The notes beneath the pieces are model-generated. The model did no database searches. It was not told the DNA's origin and saw nothing but the letters and a program-made list of their open reading frames with translations. From the NCBI GenBank assembly GCA_002368155.1, contig AP018180.1:496001-560000 (forward strand): a stretch of DNA of 64,000 bases, in the 5' to 3' direction. The position numbers and the translations under genes are program-made. Each line of letters begins with the position of its first letter. The stretch's first letter is position 1. The stretch comes from Nostoc carneum NIES-2107 (lineage in GTDB: Bacteria; Cyanobacteriota; Cyanobacteriia; Cyanobacteriales; Nostocaceae). This document shows, in pieces, positions 54,336 to 62,260 of the stretch.

Positions 54336-54524
54336 AAGGTTGGGTTTCACTCCGTACCCCTAATGTGAAGCCATCTACAAACTAACCCAATACTTTTTGG
54401 TTAAGGGAAAAAAGGGGAATGGGAAAAGGAAAAGAAAAACCTTTAACCCTTAACCTTTCACCTTTTCCCCAAAACCAATTTTGAGTTTAAAACGCTTAAC
54501 CAAGTGCTATTGCAACCCAACCTT
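54336..54524. repeat. 189-bp nested inverted-repeat element
   Basis: AAGGTTGGGTT at 54336-54346 is matched by AACCCAACCTT at 54514-54524. Inside, TTTTGGTTAAG is mirrored by CTTAACCAAG, and a GGGAAAAGG block faces a CCTTTTCCC block, so the whole unit can fold into one long stem. It is probably a non-autonomous element. It fills the gap between the Uma2 and NB-ARC genes. Confidence 0.55.
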
Positions 54525-54555
54525 ACATTTATCCTGAACTGAAAAGTATTGCTAT

Positions 54556-55980
54556 TTAACCGACAATTTGGAGTTGATGCTGTTGTTCAAGCCAGAGACT
54601 TGGCTGGATTTGGATATTTTGTTCTGGGATGAGTTGGGAATTAACATATTCCATTACTAAAGGATGTAGCGAAAACTTAGCTCCCTTGGTTTCAATCAGC
54701 GATCGCGCTTGCAAAGACTCAAGTGCGGCAAATAAACTTTGAGGTGAGATGGAAGATACCAGGTGCGATCGCAATTGAGCAAATGAAATTGGTTGGCAAT
54801 GAAATGCTAAAGATTTAAGTACTTCTTTTTGTTTATCTGATAAGCATTGCCATTGCTGTGCTAACAAGTTGGATACTTCTCCAAAAATCGGGGTTTGTTG
54901 CTGCAAAAATTCGCCAATATTGCCAGCAAATAAATTTTGAATAGTGGTGGAAACAAGATTTAAAGCCAGAGGATGGCCTGCATAACACTCTACCAATTTC
55001 TGCCAATCTTCTGGAGTTCCCTCAAAATTACCTTTGGCGTTGAAAAGTTTTTGAACATCTGGCGTTTGTAAGCCATCGAGATGAAAGACTCTCACAGGGC
55101 AAGTTTCACCTTCCAAAGGCGTAATTTCCTTAGGTTTATCACAACTTGTGAGGATGACACAGCTGTGATGAGCCACTTCTCCCAGACGCTTAAAAAATTC
55201 CCGATACTCTTGATCTCCTTTCTCTGGAAAACAGAAGCAACTCCCACAAGGAGACTTGTAAGTTGCACAATCTTCTAACACAGCCTCCGCTCCATCTAAT
55301 ACCAAAAGACAACGGTGGCGTTGTAAATAATAGATGAAACGTGAAATTCTGCTATGCAAGTTATCGGGTAAATTTGTGTCTTGTCCCTTCGATAGGAAAC
55401 TGATGAGGTCAGATAATAAATCTTTAAGGGGAGGACGAGGTAAGAGCGATCGCCAAATCACAAACTCAAACTGATCCTGAAGCTGTTGCGTGAGTTTTAC
55501 AGATATCCAAGTTTTGCCAATACCACCCATACCCAATAAAGTAATAAAACGGCAGGGTACTGCTTTATTTGTAGGAGATTCATTTAAAATCCACTGCTTT
55601 AGGGTTGCTAGTTCTTCACTACGTCCGCAAAAAAGGGAGACATCTGGTGCTTCTCCCCAATCTAGCGAATTTTGGATTTTTGTACGAAACTTCTCGAAAT
55701 TGCGATCGGAATTGGCAAATTGATAGTCTGGAGATTCGAGTTGTAAATTAAATGCACCGAAACAATACTTCAAAGTTTGCTGATCTACCCCCACTTCACA
55801 AGCAAAGACCTTGGCTACTGTATCTGGATCTAAGCCTATACGAAAGCCTAAAGCTTCGTGGGAATAACGTTTATCGAAATTTTCATTCCGTTCTGATTGA
55901 GATTTGGCATCTTGGAGTTTTTGCAATCCTTGGGGTGTTAGAATGACACCACGTCTACGGCTCCTTTGTTGGGATGTCAT
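54556..55980 (-). CDS. NB-ARC (STAND) ATPase with N-terminal helical domain
   Basis: 474 residues from the ATG at 55980, chosen for a GAGG site 7 bp upstream; an earlier start adds 33 residues of poor composition. The N-terminal domain (about 1-85, RGVILTPQGLQKLQDAK, DPDTVAKVFACEVGVDQ) is the kind placed ahead of WD40-NTPase proteins in cyanobacteria. The NB-ARC core has Walker A LLGMGGIGKTW, Walker B LLVLDGAEAVLED and the winged-helix part (SLAFHCQPISFAQLR). No C-terminal WD40 or TPR sensor follows, unlike most relatives, so it is short for the class. It may be a signalling or defence-type switch. Confidence 0.85.
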   Translation of the reverse strand: MTSQQRSRRRGVILTPQGLQKLQDAKSQSERNENFDKRYSHEALGFRIGLDPDTVAKVFACEVGVDQQTLKYCFGAFNLQLESPDYQFANSDRNFEKFRTKIQNSLDWGEAPDVSLFCGRSEELATLKQWILNESPTNKAVPCRFITLLGMGGIGKTWISVKLTQQLQDQFEFVIWRSLLPRPPLKDLLSDLISFLSKGQDTNLPDNLHSRISRFIYYLQRHRCLLVLDGAEAVLEDCATYKSPCGSCFCFPEKGDQEYREFFKRLGEVAHHSCVILTSCDKPKEITPLEGETCPVRVFHLDGLQTPDVQKLFNAKGNFEGTPEDWQKLVECYAGHPLALNLVSTTIQNLFAGNIGEFLQQQTPIFGEVSNLLAQQWQCLSDKQKEVLKSLAFHCQPISFAQLRSHLVSSISPQSLFAALESLQARSLIETKGAKFSLHPLVMEYVNSQLIPEQNIQIQPSLWLEQQHQLQIVG

Positions 55981-56841
55981 TGGGAACCTCACAGATGATA
56001 AATGTATTGTTTGATAGATAGGCATGAGCATTTCTAATGCATTGCTAAAACGCACTAGTAAACAGAAGATGATCAACAAAAACTAGCAGTAAATAACTTA
56101 AGCTGCGAAACCTACAAAGTTACCTACCATTCAAGTTTTCATCCTAAAAAATGCACTCATAGAAAGTATGTTTTCCAGAACTTTTCTACTTAACGCAGAT
56201 GCAGCACAGAATTTTAAACTAAAAAGTACGTCAGAGCTTAAACTAGATAAAACATATTTATGCAGCCAAATTAATGTTACTTGCTTTATGCCTGCATAGA
56301 CATTAAGTAATTTTACGGTTAGTGATTTAGTAGGCGATCGCAAATTCCTAGTTTATTAGGTCAGTTTCATGGCTGAGTCTGGTTAAAATTACATACAAAT
56401 GTGTCGGCTTGATGGGTGTGCTCATACAATTGATACCAACATCAGAGTCTTGAGAACAATGGTATTACTGGGCGATCGCCTACTGAATCACTCCTCTAGC
56501 AGGCTCCGCTAAAGGATTTAAATGGCATTTAATGCCGTAGTTAAAAAACTTTAAACATGAATAAGATAGTTTGGTGCTGTAGTTAAAGAACTTTTCCCGA
56601 TTTTAAGTATGTTTCCTCAAGCTATGGGGTGAGTTTCTCATGAGCTGAAATGCTTATTGATGGTCGCTTCTGGAAGTTAATGGAAAGATGGTTTTAAGTT
56701 CGTTCTTAAATTCCTAAACTTCGGTTGTTTCGAGCGAACTGAATGTGCATACTAGACAGATGCAGGCAACATTCCAAAACATGATTTTGCTAGCTTTCTC
56801 TTGATGAGTGCGAGCCTATCAATTTAATTCTGCATAAAACC
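55981..56841. other. Gene-free region upstream of the GH13 gene
   Basis: About 860 bases. A weak minus-strand frame at 56131-56343 has no recognisable content. GCGATCGC sites occur near 56334 and 56474. A CTCCTCTAGCAGGCTCCGCTAAAGG dispersed-repeat-like segment lies near 56490. Nothing else supported. Confidence 0.45.
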
Positions 56842-58554
56842 ATGAATAATCCAACTTCAGTTCGGGAAATCGATTTAAGTCCAATTCCTGGCAAACGCTA
56901 TTGGAATTGTGATCGCGAATGGCGGGAAGAGTTCGTTTACTTCTTACTTGTAGACCGCTTTCACGATGATTCAGATCGCACTCCTGTTAATACATCTTCT
57001 CGCTCTGCTGGTAGTGGAACTCAATCTCAACTGAAAAAATTTTGTGGTGGCAAACTCAAAGGAGTTAAAAATCACTTAGATTACATTCAAAATTTAGGCT
57101 GCACCGCCATCTGGTTAAGCCCCATTTTTGAAAACAACGATGCTCCGAATCCAAATTCGGACAAATACCACGGATACTCAATTCAAAACTATCTGAATAT
57201 AGACCCCCGCTTTGGTACTAAAGATGATCTGATCGAGCTAGTAAATGCAGCACATGATAAGGGAATACGAGTTTTTCTTGATGTCGTTGTCAATCACTCA
57301 GGAGATAACTGGTCTTACCCTGGTGGCTATGACTATTATTATTACAAGGATCAACAATTCAATCTCGGATCTTGGCGGCAGCAAGACCGACCAATTCCCC
57401 AGGAACTAAGAAACCCAGATTATTATCATCGCCGGGGTCAAATTGGTAACTGGGATGCTTATCCTGAATACCAGCACGGTGATTTTTTCTCACTGAAAGA
57501 TTTCAATAACGATGAAGATCAAGCTGGTAGAGAATTGCAAGAAATTCTGATCAAATCTCACTGCTACTGGATACGAGAAGCAGACATCGACGGATTTCGT
57601 ATGGATGCGGTAAAACACATAGGTGAATTAGCAATATCTCGCTTTTCTTCGGCAGTGCGAGAGTACGCCTATAGTTTGGGTAAAAAGTGGTTTTTCTTGT
57701 TTGGTGAATTAATCGCTGGAGATAGCACAGTAGACCGTTATATTGGAGCAAATACTCCTACAACAATAGATGATAAAACCGTTTATTTTGGTCTTTCATC
57801 AGTTCTAGATTTTCCCCTTTACTGGACTTTACCAAGTGTTATTAAAGGTCTTAACAATCCTATAAATCTAATCGATCGTTATGAATCTCTAAGAAATTCA
57901 GCATTGAATCGAGGAGAACTGGGGCGATATCGAGTAACTTTTGTTGATAATCATGATCAGATCGGGGCAAACCCCAAAAGACGATTTGCCGCCGATGCAC
58001 CTGATAAGCAAGTAATTGCTGGGATAGGTTATCTGCTTTGTGCGTTAGGAATGGCTTGTATTTACTATGGAACTGAGCAAGGTTTTGCTGGTAAAGGTGA
58101 TGATGATGGATTAATCCGAGAAGCTATGTTTGATTTAGATAAACCACAGGTTAATTATCTAAATCAGCAATGCAATATTTACCAAGAAATTGCGAAAATT
58201 GCATATATTTATCGGCACACAGAACCTTTGCGGTTCGGTCGAATGTATTTTCGAGAAATTTCCGGTAATGGTCGTGATTTTGGCTTACCTCAAGGACACC
58301 CTTGTACCTTGGCATTTTCTCGAATTCTCGGTTACGAAGAGATTTTGATCGCCTACAATACATCGATTACCGAACATCGGGCAGATTTTGTCATGGTTGA
58401 TGGTAATTTGCAAACAAAGGGAGGGAAAATGAAATTCCTTTACGGTCAAGAAGGTACAGTTCCGATTTTAGGCCATCCCGATCCTAACAATCCTTCGTTA
58501 TTCATAAAACTCGAACTTGAGCCAATGCAGTTTGTAATTCTGCGTGGTTTGTAG
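56842..58554 (+). CDS. GH13 family alpha-amylase-type glycoside hydrolase
   Basis: 570 residues covering a (beta/alpha)8 barrel. Conserved regions: FLDVVVNHSGD (region I), DGFRMDAVKHIGE with the nucleophile aspartate (region II), FLFGELIAGD with the acid/base glutamate (region III) and FVDNHDQIG with the transition-state aspartate (region IV). A C-terminal beta domain follows. There is no signal peptide, so it acts on intracellular glycogen or maltodextrins. The exact specificity (amylase, trehalose-type or sucrose-type) is not clear by eye. A single gene. Confidence 0.93.
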   Translation: MNNPTSVREIDLSPIPGKRYWNCDREWREEFVYFLLVDRFHDDSDRTPVNTSSRSAGSGTQSQLKKFCGGKLKGVKNHLDYIQNLGCTAIWLSPIFENNDAPNPNSDKYHGYSIQNYLNIDPRFGTKDDLIELVNAAHDKGIRVFLDVVVNHSGDNWSYPGGYDYYYYKDQQFNLGSWRQQDRPIPQELRNPDYYHRRGQIGNWDAYPEYQHGDFFSLKDFNNDEDQAGRELQEILIKSHCYWIREADIDGFRMDAVKHIGELAISRFSSAVREYAYSLGKKWFFLFGELIAGDSTVDRYIGANTPTTIDDKTVYFGLSSVLDFPLYWTLPSVIKGLNNPINLIDRYESLRNSALNRGELGRYRVTFVDNHDQIGANPKRRFAADAPDKQVIAGIGYLLCALGMACIYYGTEQGFAGKGDDDGLIREAMFDLDKPQVNYLNQQCNIYQEIAKIAYIYRHTEPLRFGRMYFREISGNGRDFGLPQGHPCTLAFSRILGYEEILIAYNTSITEHRADFVMVDGNLQTKGGKMKFLYGQEGTVPILGHPDPNNPSLFIKLELEPMQFVILRGL

Positions 58555-58811
58555 TGTAGATGATAAAGTGCGATCGCGCAGCGTGCCGTAGGCAATCGCA
58601 TCTGTTGAAAACCTTACCTGTTAGCGAACAAGATGCGATCACATTTCTTGTCGTTACTGACTGTCTCTGTGAAAGTGCGATCGCTATCAAGCGCATTATT
58701 TCTCATGCTGGGCGATCGCGTGCAGCAGGGGCAAAAAATATACTGCATCGACCTGCAATTGAATTACTCCAATTTCAGTGCGATTGTAGCCAAAATCGCT
58801 GTTGATATATC
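58555..58811. other. HIP1-rich intergenic segment
   Basis: Four HIP1-like GCGATCGC or TGCGATC sites occur in about 170 bp. Overlapping plus-strand frames of 60-80 codons arise from them but show no protein character. Confidence 0.5.
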
Positions 58812-59168
58812 TCAATAAATCCTCCCACTCTCAATTCGTTGATCATCAAATTCTCTAACTTTTTCTTGATTGACAAACTCTTCAAATAAGCTAAAAAATC
58901 GCTCGATAGCACTGCGTTCATCTGCGGAATGGAAAAGCAAAATACTTGCCCATAATTGACCTGTTTCTACCTGAAATTTCTGGCGTATCCATTGCAAAAA
59001 CTCTTGAAATTCATGCTCTTGTTCCGTCAAAGGTACGCCAAGTTCGCGCCTAGCAAAATAGTATCCATCTAAAAATGCCTGAAGACTGAAAATAGAATGC
59101 CTGCCCAAATACATAGCAGGTCTTTTTCTTATCTTTTGTAGCAAATCGTAAAAATTATCCATATCCAA
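58812..59168 (-). CDS. Probable immunity protein partner of papain-fold toxin
   Basis: 118 residues. The N-terminal signature NFYDLLQKIRKRPAMYLG followed by FLDGYYFARRELG belongs to a small protein family often found beside secreted-toxin cassettes. It is acidic and helical, with no signal peptide or membrane helix. It starts 17 bp after the papain-fold gene stop on the same strand, the usual toxin-immunity order. Function as an inhibitor of that toxin is inferred from context; a biochemical role for the family is not known to me. Confidence 0.65.
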   Translation of the reverse strand: MDMDNFYDLLQKIRKRPAMYLGRHSIFSLQAFLDGYYFARRELGVPLTEQEHEFQEFLQWIRQKFQVETGQLWASILLFHSADERSAIERFFSLFEEFVNQEKVREFDDQRIESGRIY

Positions 59169-59185
59169 CTCCCAACAAGTGAACG

Positions 59186-59557
59186 CTAAAATATCTTTTC
59201 TGTTAGCTGAAATTCTCTACCAACTTCCAAAATAGGTGAATAGAGATTTTGCATCCAAAGCGAACGAAGAATTCCTTGTGGGTGAATGTTGTCAACCACA
59301 ATTTCCTCTCCCTCAATTTCAATTAGAATTCCTTCATGATGTCCAGTCGTGGCAATTAGTTCACCTACACTATCATCATAAATACGCCCGTATAGCGGAT
59401 CTTGTGAACCTGTATCCAGCTTGATATGCTTTCCTGGAATTCCTTGTTCTCGTAAAAATTCTTTGATAGCTCTAGCACAGGGAATACAATCAAAAATTCC
59501 AAAGCCACTAGCGATCCTAACAACTTCTTGCAAAACTGGATCGTTACTACTCAGCAT
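59186..59557 (-). CDS. Papain-fold toxin domain protein
   Basis: 123 residues from the ATG at 59557; a TTG two codons earlier is less likely. The layout fits the papain-fold toxin 2 type: cysteine region FDCIPCARAIKEFL, GIPGKHIKLDTGS, histidine in TTGHHEGILI, and VVDNIHPQGI with the third catalytic-type residue. In this family the fold acts as a cysteine protease or deamidase-type toxin delivered as the tip of a polymorphic toxin. Here it stands alone, without a secretion or repeat region in front. It may be a leftover toxin tip with its immunity gene, or an orphan cassette. Confidence 0.75.
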   Translation of the reverse strand: MLSSNDPVLQEVVRIASGFGIFDCIPCARAIKEFLREQGIPGKHIKLDTGSQDPLYGRIYDDSVGELIATTGHHEGILIEIEGEEIVVDNIHPQGILRSLWMQNLYSPILEVGREFQLTEKIF

Positions 59558-59563
59558 TATCAA

Positions 59564-59847
59564 AACAATACAAAATTACTGCGATCGCGTAAATAAGTAT
59601 TACAAACAACCGTCACAGATACCCCACAGCATTGAATTCGAGGATTTTTGCCTCAACTCTTACCACATCATCAAATACCGGGATTTGCCGCCGTGCGATC
59701 CTGAATTGCCATGACTGTATCCAGCTTAACAGGTGAGCCATGAGCATAGGTAGTGTGCGATCGCCTGCAAAACAACTCTGCTTACTTTTTACCAGTTACT
59801 AGAATAGAATTTGTTGGGTGCTATAGGATTGCGGTAGGACTGGAAAA
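59564..59847. other. Intergenic between toxin pair and larE
   Basis: HIP1 sites near 59579 and 59757. A short plus-strand frame overlaps the toxin gene on the other strand and is a shadow. No other feature is seen. The larE promoter should lie just left of 59848. Confidence 0.45.
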
Positions 59848-60678
59848 ATGACACAGAAAGAAAAACTTGAGCGACTAAAAGCTATCTTTGCAGAAATGGA
59901 GCAAGCGCTAATTGCTTACTCTGGGGGTGTTGATAGTACTTTGGTTGCCAAGATTGCTTATGATGTTTTAGGCGATCGCGCTTTGGCTGTGACGGCTGTT
60001 TCACCGTCATTATTGCCGGAAGAATTGGAAGATGCGAAAATTCAAGCGGCAACTATTGGGATTCCTCATCAAATTGTCCAGACTAACGAAATGGACAATC
60101 CCAATTACACATCTAACCCTGTGAACCGTTGCTATTTCTGCAAAAGCGAATTGCACGACACCCTCAAGCCTTTAGCTAGGGAATTGGGTTATCCATACGT
60201 CGTGGATGGCGTGAATGCTGATGATTTACACGATTATCGCCCAGGAATTCAAGCAGCGAAAGAAAGAGGTGCGCGATCGCCTCTAGCGGAAGTCGGTGTG
60301 ACTAAAATGGAAGTCCGCCAGCTTTCCCAAGAACTCGGTTTACCTTGGTGGGATAAACCAGCGCAACCTTGTCTTAGTTCCCGCTTTCCCTATGGTGAAG
60401 AGATTACTGTTGCGAAGTTACAACGCGTTGGGAGAGCAGAAATTTACCTGCGTAAGTTGGGTTTGAAAAATTTGCGTGTGCGTTCCGAAGGCGATACAGC
60501 ACGCATTGAATTACCACCAGAACAAATCAAAGAGTTTGTGTTGACGATAGATTTACTGCAAGTCGTGTCTGCTTTTCAAGAGTTTGGTTTTATCTATGTA
60601 ACACTCGATTTGGAAGGTTATCGCAGTGGTAAGTTAAATCAAGTTTTGCAACCGCAAGCCTTGAGCTTTAAAAATTAG
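59848..60678 (+). CDS. larE: ATP-dependent sacrificial sulfur transferase LarE
   Basis: 276 residues. The PP-loop SGGVDSTLVAKIAYD near residue 30 binds ATP. RCYFCKSELHDTL and the cysteine in QPCLSSRFPYGE correspond to the LarE cysteine region; the latter matches the sacrificial cysteine of the Lactobacillus enzyme. LarE donates sulfur to the nickel-pincer nucleotide cofactor made from nicotinate adenine dinucleotide by LarB and processed by LarC. Neither larB nor larC is in the window, but cyanobacterial larE genes often stand apart. A C-terminal family region (RLGLKNLRVRSEGDTARIEL-like) is present. Confidence 0.93.
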   Translation: MTQKEKLERLKAIFAEMEQALIAYSGGVDSTLVAKIAYDVLGDRALAVTAVSPSLLPEELEDAKIQAATIGIPHQIVQTNEMDNPNYTSNPVNRCYFCKSELHDTLKPLARELGYPYVVDGVNADDLHDYRPGIQAAKERGARSPLAEVGVTKMEVRQLSQELGLPWWDKPAQPCLSSRFPYGEEITVAKLQRVGRAEIYLRKLGLKNLRVRSEGDTARIELPPEQIKEFVLTIDLLQVVSAFQEFGFIYVTLDLEGYRSGKLNQVLQPQALSFKN

Positions 60679-61184
60679 AGCTAATCGGATAGCGATCGCT
60701 CATGGCCCAGTCACCCGTCCTACTGGTAGAGATATATATTTTTACTATCAAGATAGCTTTATCATTGAAATTTGCTGCCATCCTCAATCAAGCTGACACT
60801 TTCACAGAAAAACTACGAAAATTGACTTTGATAGTCAATACCGTTGCCAATTTACGAGGGTGGGTTGATGATGCTTTCACCATTAACTCGCTGTTATCTA
60901 ATGTTTGGCAAAAACAATAAGTCCTAAAAATTCCCTCCAGGTTTCCCACAAGGATTTTTTTGGCCTATTGTCGCAGTATAAAGGGTTTGATCTGACAACC
61001 TCCCTTGTAAGCTGAACGCTTATATATGGGTCAAGTAGGCATTTTTGCCAAAATTTGTTTACCCTCTTATTTTGGCAAAGGTATTGATAGTTATATTCTT
61101 TTGATTAAATTCCGAAAAAATGCTTGCATAATTACCTCAAAGGTTACCTAATATACCTTACAACTGCAAGCCAATATTTTATCG
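60679..61184. other. Intergenic upstream of the split secreted-protein gene
   Basis: About 500 bases. A plus-strand frame of 72 codons at 60702-60920 has no recognisable domain and poor composition; I do not call it a gene. Nothing else is supported; the promoter for the split gene should lie near 61,100. Confidence 0.45.
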
Positions 61185-61376
61185 ATGAAAAAGTTTATTG
61201 TATTATTTTTCATCAGCTTATTGCTAGTTACAGCAACACCAGCAATGGCTCAATTTTCTCTACCTATCCCCATCCCAACAGTCCCCATCCCCATACCTGA
61301 GATCCCAACACCACAACTTCCTATCCCCGATATTACCAAACTGTTAGAGGATGTTTTAAAAGTCAGAGCGAGCTAA
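61185..61376 (+). pseudogene. 5' fragment of IS5-split secreted protein gene
   Basis: The gene starts MKKFIVLFFISLLLVTATPA, a clear signal peptide cut after AMA. A proline-rich spacer of PIPIPxxP type follows (SLPIPIPTVPIPIPEIPTPQ), then PIPDITKLLE. The genuine coding part ends at 61346 (codon 54, TTA). The remaining codons DVLKVRAS and the stop come from the end of the inserted IS5 element. A short secreted peptide could still be made from this fragment. The other part resumes at 62261 in the same frame. Confidence 0.85.
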
Positions 61377-62257
61377 AAATTATGCAAGTCGTCGAACCAT
61401 GAGACGAATCATGGCAATATAGATGAACGTTTCTGAAGTTTCAGGTAGCCTTTCATAATCCTTACTTAAACGCCGACACCAATTTAGCCAGCCAAAAGTG
61501 CGCTCAACAACCCAGCGCTTAGGTAAATGGACAAAACCCTTTTTCTCTAAGGGTCTAAGAACAATTGTCACAATCCAGCGAAACATATCCATTACCCAAT
61601 GCATAAATTCTTCGCCTCTGTATCCTCCATCCATCCAAATGATGTTCAAGCGTTTTACTTGATTGCCTGTATCGTGAACTCGGTTGAGGACTTTTTTGGC
61701 TCCTTCACGTTCTGGAAGACTAGCAGAGGTTACCAACACCCGCAAAACCAACCCTAACAGATCCACACTTAGATGTCGCTTGCGTCCATGTATCTTTTTA
61801 CCTGCGTCATAGCCCACATCAATGGAAATCATTGTTGCGGTTTCCACTGATTGGCTATCAACTGCGGCTTCTGATGGACTGGGTTCCCGTCCCGCAGCAA
61901 CCCGAACCCACTGGTAAAGCTTGTCGTGAACCTTTAACCATGTACCATCTTTGCTCCATCGCCAAAAATAACCATAGACAGTTTGCCAAGGTGGAAAATC
62001 CCCTGGCAAGCCTCTCCATGTACATCCCTCACAGAGCACATATAGAATTGCATTGACCACGGCAAATAAAGCTACAGTCCGTGGACGACCACCGGCTTTT
62101 CCTGATGGGAACTCTCCTTCAATCAATTCCCACTGTTCCCATGTCAAATTGCTATTGTATGCTTTACTCATTCGCTCACTTGGTGCTGTTATCTACAAAT
62201 CTCAGCATAAGCCTTGTGAGCTTTCTTACAATAGCTCCCCACTTTTAAAACATCCTC
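61347..62257 (-). mobile_element. IS5-family insertion sequence with TTA target duplication
   Basis: A 911-bp element. The terminal repeats are GAGGATGTTTTAAAAGT at 61347 and its exact complement ending at 62257 (17 bp perfect). TTA is duplicated at 61344-61346 and 62258-62260. It carries one transposase gene on the minus strand. Perfect ends and duplication point to a recent insertion. Confidence 0.92.
61380..62171 (-). CDS. IS5-family transposase
   Basis: 263 residues in one frame. The N-terminal part has LTWEQWELIEGEFPSG and CEGCTWRGLPGDFPPWQTV, typical of this family (DUF4096-like). The catalytic residues are D in AAVDSQSVETATM, D in IIWMDGGYRG and E in WVVERTFGWLNWCRRL. It is a single full-length frame with no frameshift, so probably active. 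It occupies most of the 911-bp element. Confidence 0.92.
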   Translation of the reverse strand: MSKAYNSNLTWEQWELIEGEFPSGKAGGRPRTVALFAVVNAILYVLCEGCTWRGLPGDFPPWQTVYGYFWRWSKDGTWLKVHDKLYQWVRVAAGREPSPSEAAVDSQSVETATMISIDVGYDAGKKIHGRKRHLSVDLLGLVLRVLVTSASLPEREGAKKVLNRVHDTGNQVKRLNIIWMDGGYRGEEFMHWVMDMFRWIVTIVLRPLEKKGFVHLPKRWVVERTFGWLNWCRRLSKDYERLPETSETFIYIAMIRLMVRRLA

Positions 62258-62260
62258 TTA

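Noticed and set aside
58560-58818. Two overlapping plus-strand frames
   Set aside because: They arise from HIP1 octamers and overlap each other in different frames without any recognisable motif.
60702-60920. 72-codon plus-strand frame after larE
   Set aside because: No ribosome-binding site, domain or protein-like composition; starts inside a HIP1-rich stretch.
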